A stretch of 64,000 nucleotides of DNA from Chrysogorgia sp. JL179-B06. Lineage: Eukaryota; Cnidaria; Anthozoa; Scleralcyonacea; Chrysogorgiidae. The notes below the pieces were generated by a model, which saw nothing but the letters and a program-made list of their open reading frames with translations, did not search any database and was not told where the DNA came from. The stretch is from NCBI GenBank assembly GCA_035772405.1, contig JAYKKM010000147.1:2014501-2078500 (forward strand), in the 5' to 3' direction. How positions within the stretch are numbered: the stretch's first letter is position 1; each line of letters opens with the position of its first letter. This document shows positions 45,346-58,613 of this stretch, piece after piece. The position numbers and the translations under genes were made by a program.

Positions 45346-46126
45346 TGACATTGTAGACAGCATCCAGCATTCGAACGTTATTACATATGCTGATGATACT
45401 GTTGTTCACTATTCCAGTAATGATGTGAACACGATTGAGGACGTACTAAATGTGGAAATGGAAAACATTGGAAAATACTGCAAGGACAACGAACTTGTAC
45501 TGAACCTTAAAAAAGGAAAAACAGAAACAATGCTTTTTGGTACATCTAAAAGGATTAGTAAGCATGGAAGCGATCTCAAAATACGATATCAAGATACTGA
45601 AATATATTTTGTCAAAGAGTACGTTTACCTGGGTAACACAGTGGATGGCCATTTACTTATGAATAGCAACTTTGACCGTGCGTACAGAAAGGCAAGTGCT
45701 CGACTTAGATTGCTGCAAAAAATGTCAGGAAAAACAGTTGATGCGGCAATGAGGATCTTCAAGATGATGATACTTCCCTTATTAACATACAGCAGCACCG
45801 TCAAAATGACCACCACCGAGGCGCAAAAGAAAAAGTTAACCTCATTTCGAAATCGAGCAACGAGCATTATACATAGTGAAGATGTACCAAATATAATCGA
45901 CGTCATAAATCGTGAATCCTGTCTACTTGTGAAGAAATGTTTAGAGCAGCAAATGCATAATCCAATTTTTGACGAATATTTTACAAGGATTAGCCACGAC
46001 AAAGAAACGAGAAATAATAATTACATGTTAAGACTACCACGCGTAAAGCTAGAGGTAGCCAAAACAAGGTTTTTATTTTGGCGGAGCAAAATTGTACAAC
46101 ACTCTGCCATTACATTTAAGATCTGA
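45263..46126 (+). pseudogene. LINE RT region, second part
   Basis: A frame overlapping the previous one by a shift gives YCGVPQGSIVGPLLFTVFFN, the catalytic VITYADDTVVHY, LNLKKGKTETMLFGTS and the thumb region TYSSTVKMTTTEAQKKKLTS. A final frameshift near 46100 hides the usual LINE ending (FKAGLKDFF) at 46140-46165. The catalytic YADD is intact, but the coding frame cannot be translated as one protein. Confidence 0.8.
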
Positions 46127-46189
46127 ACAAAATGCCGACAAATTTAAGGCAGGTTTAAAGGATTTTTTTAACAGTTGAATCTATCTTTA

Positions 46190-46930
<741 letters not shown>

Positions 46931-46959
46931 CATGATGCAATGTCTGTATGATCGTCTAG

Positions 46960-47267
46960 GTTGTCCGAATGCTACTGCCCTGGGCATGGCTAATAATTTA
47001 ATTGAAGATTCTTATGTTTCGTCATCGTCTCAGTCGTTTCTAAATGCCACAGCAGCTTACGCAAGATTAAACGCGACAAGAGCGTGGAGTTCAAACACCA
47101 GCGATACAAGTCCGTGGCTTCAGATAGATTTTTCCGATCAAGTGACATTGAATGCATTACAAACTCAGGGACGACCTACCGAGGATCATTGGGTGAACAA
47201 CTTTAGTATTTCCTCTGGTGATGATATCACGAACTTTATCAATTACAGAGCCAGTGGAACGCACAAG
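46960..47267 (+). CDS. Host gene exon: discoidin domain 2, first part
   Basis: A 308-nt exon, phase 1 to 0, with acceptor ...GATCGTCTAG and donor GTAAGC. It encodes [25 protein letters not shown]-like [40 protein letters not shown] and [19 protein letters not shown]. The W.......WLQIDF and ..LQTQGR motifs mark an F5/8 type C domain. It has the same phase layout as domain 1, so the two domains probably arose by tandem duplication. Confidence 0.92.
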
Positions 47268-47523
47268 GTAAGCATACTTTCTTTTATTTGGTCTGAATAT
47301 AAATTTATAATTCGCCATTAAAGGTAGAGTATCTATCTGTCCGCCATTATTCTTTGAACCAGCGGTTACACGCTGCGACGTCATTTACTCGGCACAATTA
47401 CGTCAAAGCTATGTAATTTACCTTCACTTCACAGTGTAAAACTGTCTTGCTGCTCAAAGCTTTGTTGTTAAATATTCTTCAAACTCTGAATCGAGATCTG
47501 ATACGAGTAATAACGAAAGTTAA

Positions 47524-47985
47524 AGTGCCCATGACCCCAAATACGATATTACGGATATAGATGCTGCACGAAGTGAAAAGTTGAATGCCAAAATATTTTA
47601 TGACTTGAGCTTTGCGTTGATGTGCTATAAAGGTTTGTTTGTCAGAAATGGTAATGAGTGTGACGTCATTTACGGCATTTGGCATTCTTTTCTGCTTTCC
47701 GTGTGATAGACTGGTTGAGGATTTGAGTGAAAAAGTTGATAAAATCTTTACTATATACCGGTCAAGTATACATCATCAACGTTTGAGTTAGATTAATTTG
47801 CTTTAACAGTAGAATATTGTATCCGAAATGATGCCGTAAATGGCGTCACACTCATTACCATTTCTGACAAACAAATCTTTATAGAACATCAACGCAAAGC
47901 TCAAATCATAAAATTTTTTGGCACTCAACTTTTCACTTCATGTAGCATCTATATCAGTAATATCGTATTTGGGGTCATGGGCACT
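47524..47985. mobile_element. TTAA-flanked MITE with about 165-bp TIRs
   Basis: AGTGCCCATGACCCCAAATA at 47524 is inverted as ...TATTTGGGGTCATGGGCACT ending at 47985, and each side carries TTAA (47520-47523, 47986-47989). TTAA duplications are typical of piggyBac and Kolobok elements. Partial relatives occur at 15630-15760 and 32550-32630. Confidence 0.8.
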
Positions 47986-48707
47986 TTAATCATGCGGAGT
48001 GGATGACGTTACAAGCGACTCGTCTCAGTTTCCTTAACTTTATCGGCCAAATTAATGGTGGCTGCATATTTTTGGATTGTTTTGTATATATATTTATAAA
48101 ATAACATGTATGCTACGCAGCCTCTGATTGGTGAATATCCAAATACGGAAATTTCCCGCCAAAAATTTCCTTAAGTTTTCCTGCTCGTTCTCTTGTATTA
48201 TTTTATAAAAGAAATACGTAATGGTTTTTCCGTGACTAGATACCGTGATCCCAACACTTGCGACGTTATCTGTTATTACAGTGCAAAAACTTGTTATCAC
48301 GGTCTCGAACATTTTCCTGTATATTACTAAGGAGAACGCATTCTAATCTTGCATGTCATGGGATACCTGTGCTTTACAGCTTAAAGAAAAAGATAAAAAC
48401 TTTATCCTTTTTGAATAAATTACCGGAATAAATTATGGCATTAGTGTGAAAGCGTATCCGTATCTTGATCTGAAATCCTTAGAGTTTTCGACTTACATAC
48501 ATTGTATGTATATACTATTGTATCATTTTAACACAATGACGAATGCTATTTTGTTTTGGTTCTCGTTTTTCAAATTTTTGTTGCTCATACCCTTATCATA
48601 AGCATAATATAAGACTAGGACTGGAGTCTTGCTGCCTCGGGATTGGATTGACACAGGAGCAGTGTGTGTTGACATGTGTGTTTGGTTGGAGCAGTGTTCA
48701 GGATCAG

Positions 48708-49360
48708 GCCAAGCGACACTTTTGCCAAATCGAACATCACGTTTGTAATATTTGCTGAATTGAACGACTTATCTGGCGGTCATATTTCAAATCGTACAAA
48801 CGAACGGGAATACCCTTCTAATAAAAAAACATATATATGGAAATCATGCGGGATCCGATGTCACAGTTGATGTCAGATTGAGATTATAGTGTCTCCTTGA
48901 ATTAAGACGCTGTCGTTTGTTGCCGTGTTCCACTCGATAACAATCTAAACCATGTATCAAGGCGATCATATGGCCCATTATAGCCTTCTCATATTAAAAT
49001 AACATGCGGTAATCATATGGCGCGTTTATAATGTCAAAATTCAATGACCGTTTGAACGCCATGCATCTAATTCGAACAACATTTACTCGAAACGAGCAAG
49101 CCTCGTGAAGTTATAAAATTTCCATTCAAGCGACACTTTTGCCAAATCGAACTTCACATTTGTAATACTTATTTCTGAATTGAAGGCGACTTATATGGCG
49201 GTCCGCAAGCAGTCATATTTCAAATCGAACAAACGAACGGGGATACCCTTCTAATATTAAAATAACAAACGGAAATCATGCATGCAGGATCACCGGGATG
49301 TCACCGTTGTCAAAAACATTGAGGTTACAGTGTATCCTTTAATTAAGACGCTGTAATATA
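48708..49360. repeat. Pair of about 220-bp direct repeats
   Basis: AGCGACACTTTTGCCAAATC ... TTTCAAATCG ... ACGAACGGG(A/G)ATACCCTTCT ... AAATCATGC ... AATTAAGACGCTGT is present at 48708-48920 and again at 49127-49357, diverged. No coding signal is seen. Confidence 0.7.
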
Positions 49361-49513
49361 TTTATTAGCTTTATGTATTTTTATAATTCGTTACAGCATA
49401 ATTTTATGTTTATAAACCAATCTTCATTCACCATTTGCTGGTCCTCATGCGTCGAACGCACTTACACAATCTTTGATTACTCCTAGTTAATAAGTAATAG
49501 TATGATTTCTCAC

Positions 49514-49634
49514 GCAATTTGTAAAAAACACGCACTCGTGAGTTTTCAAAATCCTCAAATAGCACTCGTCCTTCGGACTGGTGCTTTTTTATTTTTTGAT
49601 AGTCTCACTCGTGCGTGTTTTTTTTCCAAATTGC
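49514..49634. repeat. Imperfect hairpin with TTCG cap
   Basis: GCAATTTG...AACACGCACTCGTGAG ... GCACTCGTCC-TTCG-GACTGGTGC ... CTCACTCGTGCGTGTT...CAAATTGC. The stem is long but interrupted, and the apex is GTCC-TTCG-GAC. Confidence 0.65.
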
Positions 49635-49654
49635 TATTATACCTATACTAATCT

Positions 49655-51008
49655 CTCTTTATTTTAAACGTCTAATCTCTCTTCATTTTAAAGGTCTAAT
49701 CTCTCTTTATTTTAAACGTCTATAATCTATCTTTATTTTAAACTCTAATCTCTCTTTATTTTAGACATCTGATCTCTCTTTATTTTAACCATCTATATCT
49801 CTCTTTATTTTAAACGTCTATAATATCTCTTTATTTTAAACGTTTAATCTCTCTTCATTTTAAACGTCTAATCTCTCTTTATTTTAGACGTCTAATCTCT
49901 CTTTAGTTTAAACGTCTAATCTTTCTTCTTTTTAAATGTCTAATATATGAAGAGAGATTAGACGTTTAAAATAATTAAGAGAGCTCTCTTAATTATTTTA
50001 AACGTCTAATCTTTCTTTATTTTAAACGTCGAAAATCTCTTTATTTTAAATGTCTAATCTCTCTTTATTTTAAACGTCTAATCTCTCTTTATTTTAAACG
50101 TCTAATCTCTCTTCATTTTAAACGTCTAATATCTCTTTATTTTAAATGTCTAATCTCTCTTCATTTTAAACGTCTAATCTCTCTTTATTTTAAATGTCTA
50201 ATCTCTCTTTATTTTAAACGTCTAATCTCTCTTCATTTTAAACGTATAATCTCTCTTTATTTTAAATGTCTAATCTCTCTTTATTTTAAATGTCTAATCT
50301 CTCTTTATTTTAAATGTCTAATCTCTCTTTATTTTAAACGTCTAATCTCTCTTCGTTTTAAACGTCTAATCTCTCTTTATTTTAAACGTATAATATCTCT
50401 TTATTTTAAACGTCTAATCTCTCTTCATTTTAAACGTATAATCTCTCTTTATTTTAAATGTCTAATCTCTCTTTATTTTAAATGTCTAATCTCTCTTTAT
50501 TTTAAATGTCTAATCTCTCTTTATTTTAAATGTCTAATCTCTCTTTATTTTAAATGTCTAATCTCTCTTTATTTTAAATGTCTAATCTCTCTTTATTTTA
50601 AATGTGTAATCTCTCTTTATTTTAAATGTGTATAATCTCTTTATTTTAAACCTCTAATCTCTCTTTAGTTTAAACGTCTAATCTTTCTTCTTTTTAAATG
50701 TCTAATGTATGAAGAGAGATTAGACGTTTAAAACAAAGAGAGATTAGACGTTTAAAATAATTAAGAGAGCTCTCTTAATTACTTTAAACGTCTAATCTTT
50801 CTTTATTTTAAACGTCGAAAATCTCTTTATTTTAAATGTCTAATCTCTCTTCATTTAAACCTCTAATCTCTTTATTTTAAATGTGTAATCTCTCTTTATT
50901 TTAAACGGCTAATCTCTCTTTATTTTAAACGTCTAATCTCTCTTTATTTTAAACGTCTAATCTCTCTTCATTTTAAACGTCTAATCTCTGTTTATTTAAA
51001 CGTCTAAT
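49655..51008. repeat. 24-bp minisatellite with inverted segments
   Basis: More than fifty copies of a unit close to TAATCTCTCTTTATTTTAAACGTC, with ACGTC/ATGTC variants. At about 49948-49975 and 50705-50760 the unit is inverted (GAGAGATTAGACGTTTAAAA), followed by AATTAAGAGAGCTCTCTTAATT. The two inversion junctions are about 760 bp apart and alike, so there is a higher-order repeat. Irregular spacing and the lack of unique spacers rule out a CRISPR array. Confidence 0.92.
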
Positions 51009-51094
51009 CAGCTCAGCGAAGGTGAATAGAATTAACATTTGATAGGAAATTTTTCGAAACGAAAGACCCTTTGTTGAAAACCTTTTCAATCATG

Positions 51095-51990
51095 AAACAA
51101 GACGCCCGCTAGGCGTTAACACGGGCTGCTTAGGCTGGTGGCTTGTTGAAAGACATTGTTGGCAAATTCAGTAATTTGAATGCAATATACGCAAATCTAT
51201 AGTTGTAGGTAGATACAGCTCTGTCAGTGCAGGTGTGGAAAAATTTTCCACTGAAATTTTCCACATCACCAAACTGTACACCTGTAACAAAGCCATCATA
51301 GAGTGTTTGCTAACGGCTTTGATTACATGGGGGTCAGTTGCCTTAGTGTTAGAGCTGGCTTACTGAGAAGTTTGGCCCGCCAAACGAGCCATCTGTTTGC
51401 TGACCCAATTCAATCCTGGCAAGCAAGGCGGCCTTTGGTCATGTAATAACAATTCATTTGGCCAGTCCAGCAAACAGGTTCAGTTTGAGCAAGAATTAAA
51501 TTAGTTAATATTTTTCTTAGTGTATAAGGAATAGCAGTAAACCAAACCATTTAGCTGGAAGTGGCAAGGTGTCATAAGCTAAACAGCTTAAAGAAGTGTA
51601 ATTCAAAATCTTCATTTCTTTGTTAGCGGATTTATAATGGTATACTCATGACTAGTCCACTGGGCCAGCTCGCTTCATGTATTATCAAGACAGATCACTG
51701 TCTTGGTTAGTGAGCCAACTTGCCTCCATGTAGTCAAGGTAAAAAATTAGTTCAAAAGGTATGTATCTGCATGGCTAGACTGGCTGTACAGACCAAGTAT
51801 ACAGTTGGCAAATGGTCATGTGCTTGTGAGTCAGTCTGGCAAGTGGGCTGGCCTGCCTCATGTAACATCAGGACTAATTACTATCTCGGTTAGAGAGCCA
51901 GCTTGCCTCCATGTATAGCTACAGTAATCATAAAGCCAAAAATCAGTTTGAAAGGTGTGTATCCTGGCTGTGCAGATCAAGTAATAGTAG
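51095..51990. repeat. Shared GACGCCCGCTAGGCG motif and imperfect tandem repeat
   Basis: 51101-51125 carries GACGCCCGCTAGGCGTTAAC. Further on, AGAGCCAGCTTGCCTCCATG-type blocks recur at about 51700 and 51895, with AAAGGT(A/G)TGTATC following each: roughly 190-bp units. No gene is supported in 51008-52890 otherwise. Confidence 0.55.
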
Positions 51991-52890
51991 CGACAATGGA
52001 AAGTACATGGCTGAACAGGCTGTCATTGGTAAACCAGCAAACAATAACAAACTCTTCATTACTCTTTGATCTTGATAGTTGGTATGGGTGTCAGAGATTT
52101 ATAATATACTGTGTTAATTTGTAAACTTACAGGTAAAATATTAAGTGAAACAGGATTATTCGATGGAAACAATCATTGCATAGTCATCAGATGATCGACG
52201 ATATAAATATGAAATTATACCTATACTGTACTTGGTATGATATGAAACAATAAACTGTTGATTTGCATCGACTTTATTTTGTATATAGATATACAGTAAC
52301 AATAAACAATATACAGGCAACAAAGCTTATAAAAAATATGACAGTTACCTCTGAACAGTTAACGTATACAGCATTCATATATATTGAGTCTCATATTAAA
52401 TTGTTAAACATATAGGTTTAATCTAGTGCACATCAGCGTACGGAAACATAGATTTGATCCTGATTTGATCGAGTCACGACTCACATCGAGATGGCAGACC
52501 ACCAACCATGTCGAAATCGCTCGTTATCTTTTAGTGTTGGTCTTCTGCGATCGGCATGTGCGATTGTAAGCATTGTGAGCGTATTAAGATAAAGATATTT
52601 GAGAGCCACATCAAATGATCATTGAAGAACACTCGAGGAAAGGTAACCAGATGAGTAAATCACAATGGCGCATGAATATATGCTGTGGTTTCAGTTTTGC
52701 AACGCCTATCGGGATGATGTAATAATTGCAATTTCGTGACACGACAGAAAATAATGATAAACAGAGCCGAAATTTAGACTCGTGCTACCACAGGCAGCCC
52801 GAGCAATAAGTACACCCCTCTAAATATATCTGGAATAAAAGCCCCCATTTTCGGTATTTGACTCTTACTTAATATTTTTTTAAACTGAAG

Positions 52891-53035
52891 GTTTTCACTG
52901 GCAACTATGATCGAAATACTGTCGTCCAACATGTCTTTGCACCAGTTATCGTGGCCAGGTACATCCGCATTCACCCTAAATCTTGCAATGATGATTGTGC
53001 AATGAGAGTGGAATTGATTGGCTGTTTTCCGGCAG
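52891..53035 (+). CDS. Host gene exon: discoidin domain 2, second part
   Basis: A 145-nt exon, phase 0 to 1, with acceptor TATTTTTTTAAACTGAAG and donor GTAAAC. It encodes VFTGNYDRNTVVQHVFAPVI, VARYIRIHPKSCNDDCAMRV and ELIGCFPA. It matches the second half of domain 1 residue for residue at most core positions. Two extra cysteines (SCNDDC) are close together and could form a local disulfide absent from domain 1. Confidence 0.92.
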
Positions 53036-53166
53036 GTAAACGTAATATAACACGAATAACACGAGCGATATTCTGTTTCTCCATCCGTCCGTTCGTCTGA
53101 TATTATTTAGTAATACTTCACTAATATTTGCAATATTTTTACTAAGCATATTTTTATGCCATATAG

Positions 53167-53283
53167 GCCCATGGCCATGTTTATCAAGCCCATGCCAAAA
53201 TGGTGGAATTTGTCAAAATGAAGGCCCTTCTTCCTTTAAATGCAATTGCCCAATTAGTCATATTGGAGATTTTTGTGAAACAG
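53167..53283 (+). CDS. Host gene exon: EGF-like domain 2
   Basis: A 117-nt exon, phase 1 to 1, only 131 bp after the preceding exon. It encodes GPWPCLSSPCQNGGICQNEG ... FKCNCPISHIGDFCET, with six cysteines in EGF spacing. The SHIGDFCE ending resembles the SGIFCES ending of EGF domain 1. Confidence 0.9.
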
Positions 53284-53573
53284 GTACACTGTTAAAATAG
53301 TTATTCAGCGCATGACGTACAACACAGGATAATAATCAGAACTCAATTGGAGAGGAATTGGAGAGGATTTAATTAATTAATACTCTCTTATCTTAATTAT
53401 TATTATTAAAGCCCTCTGTATATACAAGAACGTCGTGTATCGCTTCGCTACTTTGGAAGTGCGCTCGAGAGGCCTCGCTTCACGTTATGGTTAGATGAGA
53501 TGTCTGCCTGTTCTTGTCCGGGAGAAGCGGCGAATTTAATATGTATATGGAGAACTCACTGACTGTTCTGACC

Positions 53574-53640
53574 GTGTCTCAATAGCTCAAAGGTTAGAGC
53601 GCCGAAACGTTGATCCGACCCAGGGTTCGATTCACTTTTT
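53574..53640 (+). mobile_element. tRNA-derived SINE head
   Basis: TGTCTCAATAGCTCAAAGGT TAGAGCG ... GGGTTCGATTC resembles the 6730-6801 head. It has A- and B-box-like segments but loses the acceptor 3' strand, which runs into (TA)-rich DNA. Confidence 0.45.
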
Positions 53641-53677
53641 CTATATATGTATATATATCTGTATATATATATATCTG

Positions 53678-54679
<1,002 letters not shown>

Positions 54680-54961
54680 CTTAGCGGCCTTCCGGCTGGA
54701 ATTGAACCCGCGACCCTGCGATTGCTAGTGCAGTGCTCTGACCACTGAGCTACGGAAGCCGTTGCCGAGAGCCTATAGTCACGAGTTCTGTGTATATGGT
54801 GGTAATGCCGGGATAAGATTCTGGGTATATTATTCAACATGTAGTTTGATCGAGTGAAATGCCAAATATTAGCTATAATATACCCAGAATCTTATCAAAC
54901 TACATGTTGAAAGGATTTATGGTGAAGGAAAATTTCGAGTGTTGGAATACATACATTTTAA

Positions 54962-55765
54962 AGCCCGGCGCACACTAGAGCTATCTGCTTAGCCAAACTT
55001 CATTCGTGACCGATGGCGTAAGGCGTTAGCTCCAGTGTGCGGGCCAGTTTTGTAAGCATTTCGTCACTCGTGCCGTCTTTCACAAATATTCAACATGTTG
55101 AATAATTTTTGTCACGAATGACAATTTCCTCTAGTGTGCGGGGAAGTGAAAGCAGTGAGCTTACAACTTTCCGGCAATACGCATGCGTGTTGAGGTTCAA
55201 ATTTCAAAACAACAAACATGGCGGCACCTAGTGTATTGGTGGCTGATGTAATGTTAGACGATCAAATAGCTGATATTTGGCCAGATTAGCCATGCCTTTA
55301 CGATGTGAGATCGCCGGAATTTCTCGGGGTCCTCTGCATTTAGTTCGCGAACAAGATTTGCATATCAGTACCCCTTGTCCTTGCCGTCTTAAAATCCAAC
55401 GTATTGTCCATATCTGTCTGTTTGCTGCTCTTAAACGTCTACGACGTCGCCTCAAAAGCAACAGAAACAACAATGTTTCTTCGTCTTCTTCCTCCAAATG
55501 ATCCGCCATGTTTATTGTTTTGAAATTTGAACCTCAACACGCATGCGTATTGCCGGAAAGTTGTAAGCTCGCTGCTTTCACTTCCCCGCACACCAGAGGA
55601 AATTGTCATTCGTGACAAAAATTATTCAACATGTTGAATATTTGTGAAAGACGGCACGAGTGACGAAATGCTTACAAAACTGCCCCGCACACTGGAGCTA
55701 ACGCCTTACGCCATCGGTCACGAATGAAGTTTGGCTAAGCAGATAGCTCTAGTGTGCGCCGGGCT
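54962..55765. mobile_element. PIF/Harbinger-type element with about 250-bp TIRs
   Basis: AGCCCGGCGCACACTAGAGC at 54962 is inverted as ...GCTCTAGTGTGCGCCGGGCT at 55765, flanked by TAA on both sides (3-bp duplication). The TIRs extend about 250 bp. The centre keeps a transposase start (separate entry). The 3-bp TTA/TAA target and the transposase fragment both point to PIF/Harbinger. Confidence 0.85.
55228..55509 (-). pseudogene. Harbinger transposase N-terminal fragment
   Basis: From ATG at 55509 the frame reads MADHLEEEDEETLLFLLLLR and RRRRRLRAANRQIWTIRWIL. After a frameshift at about 55375 it continues NLVRELNAEDPEKFRRS. Acidic start, Arg-rich run, W..I and the NL..EL..DPE.F motif are those of HARBI1-like transposases. 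The catalytic domain is missing. This is the residue left after internal deletion of an autonomous element. Confidence 0.7.
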
Positions 55766-56017
55766 TAAGACCGAACCGGGACCAGTTGCGAAAAATGCAA
55801 CTTAGCGGCCTTCCGGCTGGAATTGAATCCGCGACCCTGCGATTGCTAGTGCAGTGCTCTGACCACTGAGCTACGGAAGCCGTTGCCGAGAGCCTAGTCA
55901 CGAGTTCTGTATATATGGTGGTAATGCCGGAATAAGATTCTGGGTATATTATAGGTAATATTTGGCATTTCACTCGATCAAACTACATGTTGAAAGGATT
56001 TATGGTGAAGGAAAATT

Positions 56018-56393
56018 TCGATAATTTCGACAATCGGTTCAATACATCTGGTCCCGGTTCGGTCTTAAAATGTATGTATTCCAACACACGAAATTTTCCT
56101 TCACCATAAATCCTTTCAACATGTAGTTTGATCGAGTGAAATGCCAAATATTACCTATAATATACCCAGAATCTTATCCCGGCATTACCACCATGTATAC
56201 AGAACTCGTGACTAGGCTCTCGGCAACGGCTTCCGTAGCTCAGTGGTCAGAGCACTGCACTAGCAATCGCAGGGTCGCGGGTTCAATTCCAGCCGGAAGG
56301 CCGCTAAGTTGCATTTTTCGCAACTGGTCCCCCGTTCGGTCTTAAAATGTATGTATTCCAACACTCGAAATTTTCCTTCACCATAAATCCTTT

Positions 56394-56432
<39 letters not shown>

Positions 56433-56992
56433 CGCTTACCTCAAAACTGGTCTGCTACAACTTGTTTCATCTGTAAAAGAATCTTCAGGCAGTTATATAT
56501 ATATATATATATATATATATAACTTAGCGGCCTTCCGGCTGGAATTGAACCCGCGACCCTGCGATTGCTAGTGCAGTGCTCTGACCACTGAGCTACGGAA
56601 GCCGTTGCCTTGAGCCTATAGTCACGAGTTCTGTATATATGGTGGTAATGCCGGGATAAGATTCTGGGTATATTATTCAACATGTAGTTTGATCATGTAG
56701 TATATTATCCTTTCAACATGTAGTTTGATCGAGTAAAATGCCAAATATTAGCTATAATATACCCAGAATCTTATCCCGGCATTACCACCATATATACAGA
56801 ACTCGTGACTATAGGTTCTCGGCAACGGCTTCCGTAGCTCAGTGGTCAGAGCACTGCACTAGCAATCGCAGGGTCGCGGGTTCAATTCCAGCCGGAAGGC
56901 CGCTAAGTTGCATTTTTCGCAACTGGTCTCGGTTTGGTCTTAAAATGTATGTATTCCAACACTCGAAATTTTCCTTCACCATAAATCCTTTC

Positions 56993-57000
<8 letters not shown>
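56018..57000. mobile_element. tRNA-bearing repeats, further inverted copies
   Basis: A + unit (about 56115-56400, core 56228-56303) ends at (TA)n. An arm of the 3.6-kb hammerhead palindrome (56428-56493) lies between TA runs. A minus partial unit (56520-56680, core 56528-56604) and a + unit (56710-56995, core 56827-56902) follow. The tRNA-like cores here keep CGCGGGTTCAATTCCAGC, the best-preserved T arm in the window. Confidence 0.75.
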
Positions 57001-57392
<392 letters not shown>

Positions 57393-57424
57393 TAGTAGTA
57401 GAGTGCTGCGTAGACAGTGTTTTG

Positions 57425-57541
57425 AATATATAGCAAAGTGAAAAGGTGGTAAACTGCCAAGAATTTAGTGACGAGATACTGACGTTTCGAGCGGAGCCCT
57501 TCATCAGAGTAAGACGAGATGAAATGAAATAAATAGGGCTT
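57425..57541 (-). mobile_element. Inverted PLE 3'-end stub
   Basis: AGCAAAGTGAAAAGGTGGTA ... CTTCATCAGAGTAAGACGAG is the reverse complement of the terminal segment at 61730-61830. It is joined at 57541 to a + oriented PLE part. Inverted stubs upstream of a tandem copy are a known PLE habit. Confidence 0.85.
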
Positions 57542-58480
57542 TGTTGAAAATAACCCTTTGGTATCTTTTCGCCGTAATAAAAACATTCGTGACTCCTTAG
57601 TACATAGTGCCCTTAAACAAAATACCTCGGCACCAGCGGGAACATTTTCTTGCGGCCGTTCCCGCTGTAACACATCCCCTTTTCTCAATCCCACTACAGT
57701 TATTACTGCCCCCAAATTCGACCACACAATCCGTCATGCTTTTTCATGCACGTCCACCAACATTTCTTGCGATAAATGCCCTAAAATCTACATCGGTGAA
57801 ACTGGGCGACGCCTTTCAGACAGGTTTGCTGAATATCTTCGTTCCGTGAGGATCAATGATGGTGACAAACCTGTAGCCCGCCATTTCAACAGCTCCAACC
57901 ATTTGGTTTCGGACATGAAAGTCTGCGCCATCCTTCCCATCTCAGGTGGTAACGCTAACCGCAAACGGCAAGAGAAGCGTCTCATTTTTAAACTTGGCAC
58001 CACACATCCTCTTGGTCTTAACGAACGTTTTTCTTTTATTTAATTTCCTACAAGTTTTTGGTTATTTTAGTTTGCTTGGAACCTTTATTATTATTATTTT
58101 TTTATTATTCGCGTATGCACTTTCATTCCTTTTCAAGTTTTTGTTTCTTATGCTAATATTATCGCCCAATCCCCGTGAATATTGGACCTGTCATTTCTCC
58201 CACCCCCTCAGTCTGCTTATTGATCGACGTTAAAAATAGCAAATGATCTAACGTTTCCCATCTCATTAATTATTAGTTTGTTTATCTCCCGTGCATTTGA
58301 TTGGCTACTTTCTACTTCTGACACCCTTTTGGCATATATATATAAGCCCTATTTATTTCATTTCATCTCGTCTTACTCTGATGAAGGGCTCCGCTCGAAA
58401 CCTCAGTATCTCGTCACTAAATTCTTGGCAGTTTACCACCTTTTCACTTTGCTATATATTCAAAACACTGTCTACGCAGC
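57542..58480 (+). mobile_element. Upstream partial tandem PLE copy (pseudo-LTR)
   Basis: It carries the last third of the protein frame (57558-58043), the 3' UTR and the terminal segment to about 58470, then passes into the start of the full copy. A partial copy placed in direct tandem before a full one is the pLTR arrangement typical of Penelope elements. Confidence 0.85.
57558..58043 (+). pseudogene. PLE GIY-YIG C-terminal fragment
   Basis: It reads [20 protein letters not shown] ... SCDKCPKIYIGETGRRLSDR ... LGLNERFSFI. Compared with the other two lineage 1 copies it lacks the five residues IIYCI-like before SCDKC, by an in-frame 15-bp loss, and has CNTSPFL for CNTCPFL, losing a conserved Cys. 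RT is absent because the copy is partial. Confidence 0.8.
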
Positions 58481-58613
58481 ACTCTACTTTTTTACTACTC
58501 TCGGATATTCTATATATACCGCTGCGACATGCCTAACCTTAAGAAGTTTCGTCAAAGTCTCCGTCACGAAATGGTAAGTTATTTGCTTCCTTTTTAATCG
58601 TCGATCAGTAGAC

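Larger units (their letters stand above)
43129..46180 (+). mobile_element. CR1-like LINE, nearly full length but broken
   Basis: The element starts directly after a (TA)n tract and ends in another (46193-46293). It carries an AP-type endonuclease and an RT in order, split by several frameshifts. A short upstream frame (43165-43440) with LLLMCGDIESCPGLQARLQE at its end may be the start of the ORF2-like protein (GDIE.NPGP-type N-terminus). Confidence 0.8.

Noticed and set aside
49655..51008. CRISPR-like array
   Set aside because: Units are contiguous 24-mers without unique spacers, some inverted, in animal DNA. It is a minisatellite.
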